This document shows positions 8,246 to 16,871 of a DNA stretch of 64,000 nt, one piece after another (positions within the stretch are counted from its first letter, which is position 1; each line of letters opens with the position of its first letter). Under the pieces are notes generated by a model. The model worked only from the letters and a program-made list of their open reading frames with translations. It did no database searches and had not been told where the DNA came from. The stretch is from an uncultured Victivallaceae bacterium (lineage in GTDB: Bacteria > Verrucomicrobiota > Lentisphaeria > Victivallales > Victivallaceae): assembly GCA_944389925.1 (NCBI GenBank), contig CALXOD010000037.1:124001-188000 (forward strand), read 5' to 3'. The translations under genes were made by a program, and so were the position numbers.

Positions 8246-8262
8246 CTGGCATGGCTTTTGCT
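8246..8262 (+). promoter_or_regulatory. Sigma-54 (RpoN) promoter of rtcB
   Basis: TGGCAT-N5-TTGCT, with GG at 8248-8249 and GC at 8260-8261, exactly 10 bases apart, matches the -24/-12 consensus at all key positions. Transcription should begin near 8273, about 47 bases before the rtcB ATG. Confidence 0.9.
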
Positions 8263-8319
8263 AATCCGTGTGACAGACAATAAGATTCTGCATGAAAAAA
8301 TGAAAAAAAGGATTGAAAA

Positions 8320-9519
8320 ATGGAATTTATCAAAGGAGAAGGACTTCCCATTCCCATCAAAAGCTGGTGTCGGGGTGTGGAAGATACCGCAATGGTACAG
8401 GCCGAAAATCTTGCCCGTCATCCGGCCTTGCGTCATCATGTGGCGCTGATGCCCGATTGCCACTGTGGGATCGGGATGCCCATCGGAGGGGTGATCGCCG
8501 CAAAAGATGCTGTTATTCCTGCGGCGGTTGGCGTGGACATCGGATGCGGAATGATTGCTGTGGAAACTGACATCCCCGCAGAAAGACTCGAAGATATGCG
8601 TTGTCTGCGTGCCATTCACAGCCGGATAAAAGCGCTTATCCCGGCGGGGGAGGGGAAAATGCACCAGAATCCGCAAGAGTGGACGGGATTTGAAGAATAT
8701 CTGGATACCAAAGGAGTTGATCCCCAGTTTATTACCAGACTTGACCGGCATAATCTCGGGACTCTCGGCGGGGGAAACCACTTTATTGAAATCCAGAAAA
8801 GTACTTCCGGATTTGTCTGGATGATGATTCACTCCGGAAGCCGCAACCTGGGAAAGCGCGTGGAAGAGGTGTATCAGGAAAAGGCGATGCAGCTTTGTGA
8901 ACGCTTTTATGCGCCTTTGCCATGCCGGGATCTGGCATTTTTTCCCATTCAATGCGAAGATGGGCATAACTATTTTAGAGATATGAATTTTGCATTGAAA
9001 TACGCCTTTGAGAACCGTCAGCGAATGATGGCAAAGTGTAAAGCGGCAATGGCCGAGTTCGTGCCCGAAGCCCACTATATTCGGGAAGTGAATATCCATC
9101 ACAACTACGCGGCTTTTGAAGAACACTTCGGAGAAATTTTGTGTGTTCATCGTAAGGGGGCGACCCGTGCCAGACTTGACGAAATCGGCATCATTCCCGG
9201 CTCCATGGGGACGGCAAGCTACATTGTTCGAGGCCTGGGGAATCCGGAAAGTTTTATGAGCTGTTCTCACGGCGCCGGCCGATGCATGAGCCGTACGGCC
9301 GCCTGTCGTACTTTGACTGCCGCCGAGTGCGACGAAGCGATGAAAGGGATTGTTTATGATCGCTGGCATCCCGTGACACGTTATGGTAAAGGGAAGCAGG
9401 TACTGGATCTCTCCGAGGCACCGCAGGCCTATAAGGATATTGACGCGGTCCTTGCCGCCGAACGTGACCTTGTGGAAATTCAAGTTCGTCTGACGCCGCT
9501 GGCGGTGATCAAGGGATAA
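8320..9519 (+). CDS. rtcB: RNA-splicing ligase RtcB
   Basis: GTP- and Mn-dependent ligase that joins RNA 2',3'-cyclic phosphate or 3'-phosphate ends to 5'-OH ends. 399 residues, close to E. coli RtcB (408). Metal-site residues appear in GVDIGCGM (Cys76) and GGGNHFIE (His154). The guanylylated histidine is His317 in SCSHGAGRCMSR. AAAAGG precedes the ATG. It is driven by the sigma-54 promoter at 8246 and controlled by the divergent RtcR. The cyclase gene rtcA, often in the operon, is absent from this window; an EVE/PUA-like gene follows instead. Confidence 0.97.
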   Translation: MEFIKGEGLPIPIKSWCRGVEDTAMVQAENLARHPALRHHVALMPDCHCGIGMPIGGVIAAKDAVIPAAVGVDIGCGMIAVETDIPAERLEDMRCLRAIHSRIKALIPAGEGKMHQNPQEWTGFEEYLDTKGVDPQFITRLDRHNLGTLGGGNHFIEIQKSTSGFVWMMIHSGSRNLGKRVEEVYQEKAMQLCERFYAPLPCRDLAFFPIQCEDGHNYFRDMNFALKYAFENRQRMMAKCKAAMAEFVPEAHYIREVNIHHNYAAFEEHFGEILCVHRKGATRARLDEIGIIPGSMGTASYIVRGLGNPESFMSCSHGAGRCMSRTAACRTLTAAECDEAMKGIVYDRWHPVTRYGKGKQVLDLSEAPQAYKDIDAVLAAERDLVEIQVRLTPLAVIKG

Positions 9520-9556
9520 AACAGTCTGGATGGGGAACTATGGAGGCGGAGTTTTG

Positions 9557-10105
9557 ATGAAAAAGAAGTGTGTAATTCTCAAATGGAATCCGGCGGTCTC
9601 TTCCTGTAACATGAGGTGGTTTCTGGATCGTATCTTATGGAATGAAAATGAATTCGATTGGAGTATTTATGACTATAGGAAAGTGCGAGTCGGAGATCCA
9701 TTTTTCATGCTCAAAGTCGGTGTCGGTACTTGCGGCATTGTGGCCGCAGGAGAACTCACCAGTGATCCCGAGCCAGGAGAAGACTGGAGCGGCCGGGGGC
9801 GCAGGGTGTATTATGCCGATTGCACGTGTAAACTGATGGTCAATCCTGAAGTTCTGCCTATCCTTGAATGCGGGGAGTTGGAAGGCCATATCCGCGGTTT
9901 CGATTGGCATGGCGGACACTCGGGAAGCGTGCTGACTGACGGGCAGGCTGAGGTGCTGATCCAAATTTTCCGCCGGTATCTGCAGGATTGTGCAGCCGTT
10001 TTTTTCGAACGGCTGGAATGGATAGAAAAACGTGGTATGGACAATGACCAGATCTATATAGACCAAAAATTTCTCAAAGAGTTTGCCATTCCCTCCGGTT
10101 TCTGA
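9557..10105 (+). CDS. EVE/PUA-like domain protein in the rtcB operon
   Basis: 182 residues from MKKKCVILKWN, with GGAGGCGGAG just before the ATG; a start nine codons earlier is less likely. The pattern VGDPFFMLKVG...GIVAAGELTSDP, then DWSGRGRRVYYADC and a GHSGSVLT...QAEVL tail resembles EVE/PUA-like proteins. That fold reads modified bases in RNA or DNA. The family call rests on motif memory and is moderate. It is 37 bases downstream of rtcB on the same strand with no terminator between, so it is probably co-induced with rtcB. A link to RNA-damage or RNA-modification sensing is inferred. Confidence 0.6.
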   Translation: MKKKCVILKWNPAVSSCNMRWFLDRILWNENEFDWSIYDYRKVRVGDPFFMLKVGVGTCGIVAAGELTSDPEPGEDWSGRGRRVYYADCTCKLMVNPEVLPILECGELEGHIRGFDWHGGHSGSVLTDGQAEVLIQIFRRYLQDCAAVFFERLEWIEKRGMDNDQIYIDQKFLKEFAIPSGF

Positions 10106-10152
10106 AAGGAAAACCGGTACAGGAGGGAATCCTGCTCCATGTATGGAGCAGG
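10088..10152 (+). terminator. Two consecutive strong hairpins at the end of the rtcB operon
   Basis: The first is a long stem: ATTCCCT plus CCGGTTT (10088-10101) pairs with AAACCGG (10111-10117) and AGGGAAT (10124-10130), spanning the stop codon. The second, CCTGCTCCAT/ATGGAGCAGG (10131-10152), is a 10-bp perfect stem with a 2-base loop. Neither has a T-tract, so they may protect the 3' end or stop transcription with Rho. Confidence 0.45.
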
Positions 10153-10325
10153 AGAATACCGACGGCAGAATCGGTTCGGCAATTATGGGGACTGGTTTGC
10201 ATTTTTCAGGAATGGTCTTTCTCTAGGAAGATATAGCTTGCAATGCCGGTTTCGCGGCTCAACAGGACCAGACGGCGAGTTTGCCATGAGTCATTCCGAA
10301 AATCGTTTCCGATTACGAAGAAGGC

Positions 10326-10353
10326 TTGCATAAAAAAGATGGAGATGTATATT
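10326..10353 (+). promoter_or_regulatory. Promoter of the Ehr-like operon
   Basis: TTGCAT (10326-10331), 16-base spacer, TATATT (10348-10353); an overlapping TATTAT gives an 18-base spacer. It lies about 50 bases before the first start codon. Confidence 0.55.
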
Positions 10354-10404
10354 ATAAGCCTTTGTTTTTCTACGGGAAACAGATTGTAAAATCAAGGTGT
10401 TATC

Positions 10405-12297
10405 GTGTCTATTTCATGGATGGACGGTGTGGCTTGGGGCATTTGGGGAATGGGAGCGTTTGTCGCGTTTCTGTTTTCCCGCAGCTCTTCAATTGCCACA
10501 GGGACGGGCTGCGTGGCGGTTTGTGCCGGTGCGCTGGCCGCATTGGCGGGGTGGGGAGCCCGACTCACGTTCCCCCCTTGTGAAGTTGCGGGATTCTTTC
10601 AGTTGCCGATCCTGGTGCTGGCTGTTGCCGGCGCGATTCATTCACTCGGCTATCTGAAAGGACATGGGGAAAAACGCGCCGGGACGTACTGGGGATTTTA
10701 TAACATTACCGTCGCGGCGATGTACGGTGTAACCCTGGCTGGATCACCGTTTCAATTTCTGGTGCTCTGGGAACTCATGGGGCTGGCGAGTTTTGCCCTG
10801 GTCGCCTTTGAACGGGAGTCGAAGGAGGTTATGCGTGCGGCGTGGATTTACATCGTTGCGTGTCATGCCGGTGCGGCGTTTCTCATCGCCATGTTTTTCT
10901 TCGGGGGAACGCCGACTGCGGTATTTGTTCTCGGGGTGATCGGCTTCGGGCTGAAAATCGGCTTTCCGCTCCTGCATGTATGGTTGCCGGAAGCACATCC
11001 CGCCGCACCGGCACCGGTTTCCGCTTTGATGTCCGGTGCGATGATTCAGCTTGGATTTTACGGGCTGCTCACCTACTGTACCTGGTCGCTTTCGGAATAT
11101 GCCCTCTATGGCTGGACTTTGCTGGGGCTGGGGGTAATCGGTACGTTCGGCGGCATGTTGTTTGCCCTGGGACAGACGAACTTGAAGAAATTGCTGGCCT
11201 ATTCCAGTATTGAAAATATGGGGGTGATGGCAATCGGTTTCGGGTTTGGATTTCTCGGCAGTGCCTCCGGGAATGCCGGTATGTCGCTGTTCGGTTTTGC
11301 CGGGGCGTTTCTGCATCTGCTGATTCATGCGTTGCTCAAGGGGGGACTCTTTCTCGGAGCCGGTTCCATTCTCCGGGCGGAGGGGACGCTCGAAATGGAT
11401 CGGATGGGAGGTCTGTTGAAACGAGCCCCCTTTACCGGATGGGTATTTGCGATGAATGCCGCCGGTTTGAGCGGACTGCCACCGTTTGCCGGATTTCTGA
11501 GTGAATTTCTGATTTATCTTGCGGCACTGGCGGGGTTGACGGCTCCTGGACATTACGGTGTGTTTGCCATGTCGCTGGCGGTGCTGATCGTGCTGGCCCT
11601 GACCGGTGGACTTGCGGCGAGTGCGTATGTCAAGGCGGTGGGGGCGGTATTTCTCGGAGAACCGCGGTCACCGGAGGCTGCCGAGGCGCATGAGGTGACG
11701 GCTTCCATGAAGTGGGTGCCGGGGGCACTGCTGATTTTGAGTGCACTGCTGACGGCAGGAGCGTCCTGGGTGATCGAGTATGGTTTTCCGGCGTATTGCG
11801 GAAATACGGCAGGCAGAGAAATGGCGGTATGTATTGCGGCATTGCGGTATGTGGGAGTATTTTCCGGGCTGCTGATTCTGCTGGCTGCGATCGGGTTGGT
11901 TTGGCGGTTCCGGCTGGTGCCGCGAAGCCGTCGCGGCCGGGTGGCTCCCACCTGGGACTGCGGGTATCGCAATCCCTCGGCGCGGATGGAATATACGGGG
12001 ACGGCATTTACGCAACCGCTCACGGATTTCTTTGCCGGCGTTTTGCGGCCACGGGTTGCGGAGGAAAAGCCGGAAGGGGATTTTCCCCGCAAGAGTTCTT
12101 TCGAGGAGTGGATAGAAGACGGCGGGGTGCGTTTCCTCTGGCAGCCGGTATTCCGTGCTCTGGCGTACCTGGCACATAGAATCCACGTGCTGCAGTCCGG
12201 ATATCTGCATTTATACATTCTGGCGATGGTTCTTACTTTGCTGGCAATGTTGCTGTGGGCGTTCCTGTTTTCCGCAGGGACGGAAGGAGGTTTTTGA
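10405..12297 (+). CDS. HyfB/HycC-like proton-pumping antiporter subunit of an Ehr-type complex
   Basis: 630 residues, GTG start preceded by AAGGTG. A polytopic membrane protein of the Mrp-antiporter/NuoL-NuoM family. Key charges of the ion path are visible: Glu in VLWELMGLASF, Lys in GFGLKIGFPLLHVWLPEAH, and Lys in NLKKLLAYSSIENMG and HALLKGGLFLGAG. The long C-terminal extension after the antiporter core is typical of HyfB/HycC. It is the first gene of a six-gene operon running to 17633. It would form part of the membrane arm that moves H+ or Na+. Ion specificity cannot be read from the sequence. Confidence 0.9.
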   Translation: MSISWMDGVAWGIWGMGAFVAFLFSRSSSIATGTGCVAVCAGALAALAGWGARLTFPPCEVAGFFQLPILVLAVAGAIHSLGYLKGHGEKRAGTYWGFYNITVAAMYGVTLAGSPFQFLVLWELMGLASFALVAFERESKEVMRAAWIYIVACHAGAAFLIAMFFFGGTPTAVFVLGVIGFGLKIGFPLLHVWLPEAHPAAPAPVSALMSGAMIQLGFYGLLTYCTWSLSEYALYGWTLLGLGVIGTFGGMLFALGQTNLKKLLAYSSIENMGVMAIGFGFGFLGSASGNAGMSLFGFAGAFLHLLIHALLKGGLFLGAGSILRAEGTLEMDRMGGLLKRAPFTGWVFAMNAAGLSGLPPFAGFLSEFLIYLAALAGLTAPGHYGVFAMSLAVLIVLALTGGLAASAYVKAVGAVFLGEPRSPEAAEAHEVTASMKWVPGALLILSALLTAGASWVIEYGFPAYCGNTAGREMAVCIAALRYVGVFSGLLILLAAIGLVWRFRLVPRSRRGRVAPTWDCGYRNPSARMEYTGTAFTQPLTDFFAGVLRPRVAEEKPEGDFPRKSSFEEWIEDGGVRFLWQPVFRALAYLAHRIHVLQSGYLHLYILAMVLTLLAMLLWAFLFSAGTEGGF

Positions 12298-12300
12298 ACT

Positions 12301-13239
12301 ATGGCGAATCCTACTGTGATCTGGCTGAGTTCCTTTCTGTTGTCGCTGATTCTAGCGCCGCTGCTGCCCGGAATCGTAAATAAAGTCAAGGCTTTTTTTG
12401 CCGGGCGGCGTGGTCCGAATCTTTTTCAGCTCTATTTCGATCTGGCCAAACTCCTTCGCAAGGAAGGGGTATTCAGTGCGACGGCGGGAGGATTTCTGCA
12501 AGTGGCGCCACCGGTGTCACTCGGATGTCTGTTGCTGGCTGCGCTGCTGCTGCCGCATGGGCTGGTGCGTTCTCCGCTGGGGTTCGGGGGAGATGCGGTG
12601 CTGTTCTTCTATCTGTTGGGAATGGCCCGTTTCATAACGGTGCTGGGAGCGCTGGACACCGGATCAAGTTTTGAAGGGATGGGCGCTTCACGTGAAATGC
12701 AGTTTTCGGCGTTGGCCGAAGGGGCAATTTTCGGAGTGATTGGTTTTATCGCGGTATTTACCGGGCGCGCCGGATTTACGATGCTTCCCGCGGACGGGGG
12801 CGGAGAATGGTGGAGCGTTCATGCGGTGTCGCTCCTGCTGGCTGCGGCGGCATTCTTCGTCGTGCTTATGGCTGAAAATTGCCGCGTTCCCTTTGATGAT
12901 CCGGAAACGCATCTGGAGCTTACCATGATTCACGAAGCCATGATTCTGGATTACGGCGGGCCTGATCTGGCCCTGATTCTTTACGGGGCTTCGCTCAAAT
13001 TGTGGATGTATGCCATGGTGTTGATGATGCTGGTGCTGCCCTGGAGTATCTGCGGCACATGGCTGGGGATGGGGTGCACCCTGGGCGGAGTGCTTCTGAC
13101 CGCCGTTGTGGTCGGCGCCGTGGAATCAAGCATGGCTCGTTACCGTTTTCTCAAAGTACCGCGAATGCTGGTTGGTGCGTTGGCGGTGGCATTGCTGGGG
13201 ATCTTTTTCCGGCTGGTTTTCGAGGGAGGCATCCAATGA
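12301..13239 (+). CDS. HyfC/HycD-like (NuoH-type) membrane subunit
   Basis: 312 residues with about eight membrane segments. It belongs to the NuoH/HycD/EchB family that links the membrane arm to the peripheral redox arm. The family loop is clear: NCRVPFDDPETHLELTMIH followed by EAMILDYGGPDLALI, with the conserved acidic residues. The early RRGPNLFQLYFDLAKLLRKE is also diagnostic. GGAGG lies before the ATG. It starts 3 bases after the previous stop and its own stop overlaps the next ATG (ATGA). Confidence 0.93.
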   Translation: MANPTVIWLSSFLLSLILAPLLPGIVNKVKAFFAGRRGPNLFQLYFDLAKLLRKEGVFSATAGGFLQVAPPVSLGCLLLAALLLPHGLVRSPLGFGGDAVLFFYLLGMARFITVLGALDTGSSFEGMGASREMQFSALAEGAIFGVIGFIAVFTGRAGFTMLPADGGGEWWSVHAVSLLLAAAAFFVVLMAENCRVPFDDPETHLELTMIHEAMILDYGGPDLALILYGASLKLWMYAMVLMMLVLPWSICGTWLGMGCTLGGVLLTAVVVGAVESSMARYRFLKVPRMLVGALAVALLGIFFRLVFEGGIQ

Positions 13240-13943
13240 CGGCATGGTGTGAAGCGGTTCTTGCGGCATTTTTGTTGACGGATATCATGCTGGCGGCATC
13301 GAGCCGTCTGCTGCATTGTATCCGGATTGTGGCAGCGCAGGGACTCCTGCTGGGGATTCTGCCGCTGGTGATTCGTTCCTGGAGCGAAGTGCATCCTGAC
13401 CAGATATGGATTTCTCTGGTGAACATCGGCATCAAGGGCGTGGCGTTGCCGCTTCTCTTGATCCTGGCGATGAAACAGGCCAACGTCCGGCGGGAATTGG
13501 AGCCGTTTGTCGGTTATTCGTTGTCCGTGGTGGCGGTGCTGGGGCTGACGGGGATCTCTTTCTGGGTGGGGGCGCAGCTGCCGCCGCCGGTGGAGGCGGG
13601 AGTGAGGCTTGCCATGCCGGTGGCTTTTTCCACAATGCTGACGGGACTTTTCATGGTCATGGCGCGGCGCAAGGCCATTACGCAGGCGATTGGGTTTCTG
13701 ATCTTTGAAAACGGCATTACGCTGTTCGGGACGGGATTGATGATTGAATACGGGCTGGTGGTGGAACTGGGAATTCTGCTGGATGTTTTTGTGCTGGTGT
13801 TTGTCATGGGCATCGCCCTGTTCCAGATCAACCAGGAGTTTGAGCATATCGATGCTGATAAACTGAACCGTCTCGGCGATTGGTCCGCGCCGGACGAAGA
13901 AGATGCCGAAGCGCTCCCGACTCCGGCAGAGGAGGGCAGATGA
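13236..13943 (+). CDS. HyfE-like membrane subunit
   Basis: 235 residues from MTAWCEAVLAAF; E. coli HyfE is about 216. Several membrane segments (AAFLLTDIMLAAS, LPLLLILAMK, VGYSLSVVAVLGLTG, FSTMLTGLFMVMARR) and a NuoK-like C-terminal part, ending in an acidic soluble tail. The in-frame extension upstream of 13236 lies inside the preceding gene and is rejected. The ATGA overlap shows translational coupling. HyfE-type subunits occur in Hyf and Ehr complexes but not in the Hyc formate hydrogenlyase, which helps place this operon. Confidence 0.88.
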   Translation: MTAWCEAVLAAFLLTDIMLAASSRLLHCIRIVAAQGLLLGILPLVIRSWSEVHPDQIWISLVNIGIKGVALPLLLILAMKQANVRRELEPFVGYSLSVVAVLGLTGISFWVGAQLPPPVEAGVRLAMPVAFSTMLTGLFMVMARRKAITQAIGFLIFENGITLFGTGLMIEYGLVVELGILLDVFVLVFVMGIALFQINQEFEHIDADKLNRLGDWSAPDEEDAEALPTPAEEGR

Positions 13944-15367
13944 TGGTTTTGATTCCGATACTTCTGCCGGCACTGATGGCGCCGGTGATCTGGTTTGCGG
14001 GGAGACGCAGTTCTCTTGCCGCCCGGGTGCTGCTGCTGGTAACGGCATTGCTCCATGCCGGCGGGACAATCGCGCTTTATCGGTGGTGCGATGCGCCGAT
14101 GGAGGGCGAATATCTTGGCGTGGATCCGTTGGGGTTGTGGGTGGTTTCGATTACTTCTCTGCTGTTTTTGTGCGTATCGCTGCATGCCTTTTTCTGGTTG
14201 CCGATGGCGCGGAAATATGAAGGCGGTGCCCATGGACGTTCGCTGATGAGTGAACATCTTTTCTGCTCGATACTGGTCTGCTTTCTGAGTACGATGACAC
14301 TGGTGGCGCTCTCCCGTAACTTCGGGCTGCTCTGGGTGGCGGTTGAGGCCACGACGCTGGCCAGTGCGCCGCTGATCTGCTTTCATCGTTCCGCGGGGTC
14401 GCTTGAGGCGATGTGGAAATATTTGCTGATCTGTTCCGTCGGAATCGGTCTGGCGCTGTTTGGAACATTAATGCTCGGCGTCGCGATCCAGCCTCCGGTG
14501 GGCGCGGAGCCGGGATTGGGGTTTACGGTGCTGGGGGCAGCATGCAATACGGTCAATCCGGCGTGGTTCAAGGCTGCTTTCATTTTCTGCTTTGCCGGAT
14601 ACGGACTGAAAATGGGACTTGCGCCGTTTCATACCTGGCTGCCGGATGCCCACAGCGAGGCGCCGTCGATGGTGTCGGTGCTGCTTTCCGGGGCGCTGTT
14701 GAACTGTTCGTTTCTGGGAATTGTCCGGGTGCTCGGGGTGGCTCCCGCATCGCTGCGGAGTTTCTGCAACGGCTATCTGGTGGCGTTTGGGGTTTTGTCG
14801 CTGGTAATTGCGGCATTTTTCATCATCCGCCAGAGTGACTACAAGCGGATGCTCGCTTATTCGAGTGTCGAACACATGGGGTTGCTCGCCATTTTCTTCG
14901 GGCTGGACGAGGAAGTGACCGGGCTCATTCACATGGGAGTACATTCCCTGACCAAAATGATGCTGTTTCTGATTGCCGGCAACATTCTCATGGCGTGCGG
15001 GACGCGCAGTGTGGAAAAAGTCCGGGGGCTTTTTGAACGCATGCCGCGGACTGCCTGGCTGTGGGCGGCAGGCATGTTTCTGATCTGCGGGACGCCGCCG
15101 TCTCCTTTGTTTGTGACGGAACTGTTATTGGTGCAGCGGGCCGGATGGTGGCTGGGAGGGACGATTCTGCTGCTGCTTTTTGCTGTATTCTGCGGGATGT
15201 CGATGATCGTTTTCCGGATGGTCGGCGGCAAGGCCGCTCCGGAGTGTGCCGTGTCCCGTGACGCGGAGCGGGCGGCTGAAAAACTTGCGTGGCTTCCCGG
15301 CGTGCTCGCGGTGCTGCTGTTGGGCTGGGGGAGTTTGCTCATCTGGAATTTCATGGGGAGATTGTAA
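13940..15367 (+). CDS. HyfF-like antiporter subunit
   Basis: 475 residues from MMVLIPILLPAL. It is a second Mrp/NuoM-type antiporter protein in the operon. The core is visible: LLWVAVEATTLASAPLICF (Glu of the first half), GYGLKMGLAPFHTWLPDAH (Lys), SDYKRMLAYSSVEHMG (Lys) and HSLTKMMLFLIAGN (Lys). The start overlaps the previous stop (ATGATGG). Together with the 10405 gene it gives two antiporter-like modules, as in Hyf and Ehr complexes. Confidence 0.92.
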   Translation: MMVLIPILLPALMAPVIWFAGRRSSLAARVLLLVTALLHAGGTIALYRWCDAPMEGEYLGVDPLGLWVVSITSLLFLCVSLHAFFWLPMARKYEGGAHGRSLMSEHLFCSILVCFLSTMTLVALSRNFGLLWVAVEATTLASAPLICFHRSAGSLEAMWKYLLICSVGIGLALFGTLMLGVAIQPPVGAEPGLGFTVLGAACNTVNPAWFKAAFIFCFAGYGLKMGLAPFHTWLPDAHSEAPSMVSVLLSGALLNCSFLGIVRVLGVAPASLRSFCNGYLVAFGVLSLVIAAFFIIRQSDYKRMLAYSSVEHMGLLAIFFGLDEEVTGLIHMGVHSLTKMMLFLIAGNILMACGTRSVEKVRGLFERMPRTAWLWAAGMFLICGTPPSPLFVTELLLVQRAGWWLGGTILLLLFAVFCGMSMIVFRMVGGKAAPECAVSRDAERAAEKLAWLPGVLAVLLLGWGSLLIWNFMGRL

Positions 15368-15369
15368 CG

Positions 15370-16851
15370 ATGCTGCCGATGAAAATTGGAAACGGTATGG
15401 CGGCGCTCTGGCGTGAGGTGCCGGTGTGCGAAATGGCTGAATTCCGGGCCTGGCTTCGGGAGATTTCGGAAACGGAACGGCGTCGGATTGCGGCTTTTTT
15501 TGCGGTACCGGACGACGAGCAGTTCCGCCTGGTTGCGGTGGCGGAGGATGCCGGAGGCTGTGGCTTTGCCCTCTGTTCGGTCCGTGTCTGCCGTGTTTAC
15601 CCTGCGTTGAGCGGAGAAATCGCGGCGCTTCAGAAATTCGAACGATTGATTGCGGAACGTGATGGACTGGTGCCGGAAGGCCATCCCTATCTGCAGCCGG
15701 TGCGCCGTCTTCGGGAAGACGAGGACGGAAGAGGGTTTCTGGCTGAACGGGGAGCGGCGGTACATGATGTCGCGGTGGGGCCTGTTCATGCGGGGGTGAT
15801 CGAACCTGGTCATTTCCGGTTTGAGTGTGTCGGCGAGAAGGTGCATTCTCTGGAGATTGCTCTCGGGTATCAGCACCGTGGGATTGAGGCCATGCTTGCC
15901 GGAGGGCCGGATGAAAAAACACTGCATCTGATGGAGACGGCCGATGGTTCCAGCTCGATTGCAGTTGCTACGGCGTATGCTCGTCTGATCGAAGCCCTGA
16001 GCGGAATTGCCGTTCCGGCAGAGACCGTGACTCTCCGTGCGATTGCACTTGAACTGGAGCGGATAGCCAATCATGTCGGTGATCTGGGGGCGCTGGCAGG
16101 GGATGTGGCGTTTCTGCCGACGGCTTCGTTTTGCGGACGGATTCGGGGGGAATATTTGAATATGACGGCGGAACTTTGCGGGAACCGTTTCGGACGCAAT
16201 TTCATTCTTCCCGGCGGAACCCGGTTCGGACTGGATGCAGCGCGGGCCGGAAAAATTCTCGACTGGTTGCGGCGGGTCAAGCGGGATCTTGACGGGGCGC
16301 TCAAGCTCTTTTTCGATTCTCCGACGGTACTTGACCGTCTGGAAAATACCGGGCGCGTTTCCCGGGAAACGGCGTTGCATCTTGGCGCGGTCGGGCCGGC
16401 CGCCCGGGCTTCCGGAGTGGCCCGGGATGCACGGTGCGATTTCGGCTGGAGCGAATATGCGCCGTATGCCGCATGTGAATGTGTTACGGAAGAGACCGGA
16501 GATGTTCTGGCGCGGGCCCGGGTGCGTTTGCGGGAGCTGGAGTTTTCGCACCGCTTTCTTGACGCGGCGCTGGCGGAAGCCGTGCGCCGTCCGATCGAGG
16601 CGGTCCGATGTGATTCTGGAATTTTCCCGGCTGCCGATTCCATCGCGGTGAGCGCGGTCGAAGGATGGCGCGGGGAGCATATTCATGTGGCGTTGACCGA
16701 TAGCCGCGGTTATTTCGAGGTGTATCGGATGGTGGATCCCTCGCTGCGCAACTGGGAGATGCTTGGCATGGCGCTGCGTGGAGAAGAGATTTCCAATTTT
16801 CCGATTTGTAATAAGAGCTTTAATCTGTCCTATTGTGGACATGATCTGTGA
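15370..16851 (+). CDS. Large-subunit homologue (HyfG/HycE/NuoD-like) lacking NiFe ligands
   Basis: 493 residues. An N-terminal NuoC-like part (about 1-125, HPYLQPVRRL near its end) is fused to a NuoD/hydrogenase-large-like part (from about 130: GPVHAGVIEPGHFRF, ALGYQHRGIE, ELERIANHVGDLG). In NiFe hydrogenases four cysteines hold the metal. Here the N-terminal motif reads ETADGSSSIA (189-198) and the C-terminal motif reads DPSLRNW (456-462), so all four are missing. The tail NFPICNKSFNLSYCGHDL resembles Ehr large subunits as I remember them. It is therefore probably not a hydrogenase but a quinone- or other-substrate site, as in complex I. The substrate is unknown. Confidence 0.9.
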   Translation: MLPMKIGNGMAALWREVPVCEMAEFRAWLREISETERRRIAAFFAVPDDEQFRLVAVAEDAGGCGFALCSVRVCRVYPALSGEIAALQKFERLIAERDGLVPEGHPYLQPVRRLREDEDGRGFLAERGAAVHDVAVGPVHAGVIEPGHFRFECVGEKVHSLEIALGYQHRGIEAMLAGGPDEKTLHLMETADGSSSIAVATAYARLIEALSGIAVPAETVTLRAIALELERIANHVGDLGALAGDVAFLPTASFCGRIRGEYLNMTAELCGNRFGRNFILPGGTRFGLDAARAGKILDWLRRVKRDLDGALKLFFDSPTVLDRLENTGRVSRETALHLGAVGPAARASGVARDARCDFGWSEYAPYAACECVTEETGDVLARARVRLRELEFSHRFLDAALAEAVRRPIEAVRCDSGIFPAADSIAVSAVEGWRGEHIHVALTDSRGYFEVYRMVDPSLRNWEMLGMALRGEEISNFPICNKSFNLSYCGHDL

Positions 16852-16871
16852 CGGGAGGCGGGTGATTCATT

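Noticed and set aside
8203-9483. 426-codon minus-strand frame
   Set aside because: Antisense to rtcB; it covers the sigma-54 promoter and has no family motifs.
14929-16842. 637-codon minus-strand frame
   Set aside because: Antisense to the large-subunit gene and hyfF-like gene, which have clear motifs and tight operon spacing.
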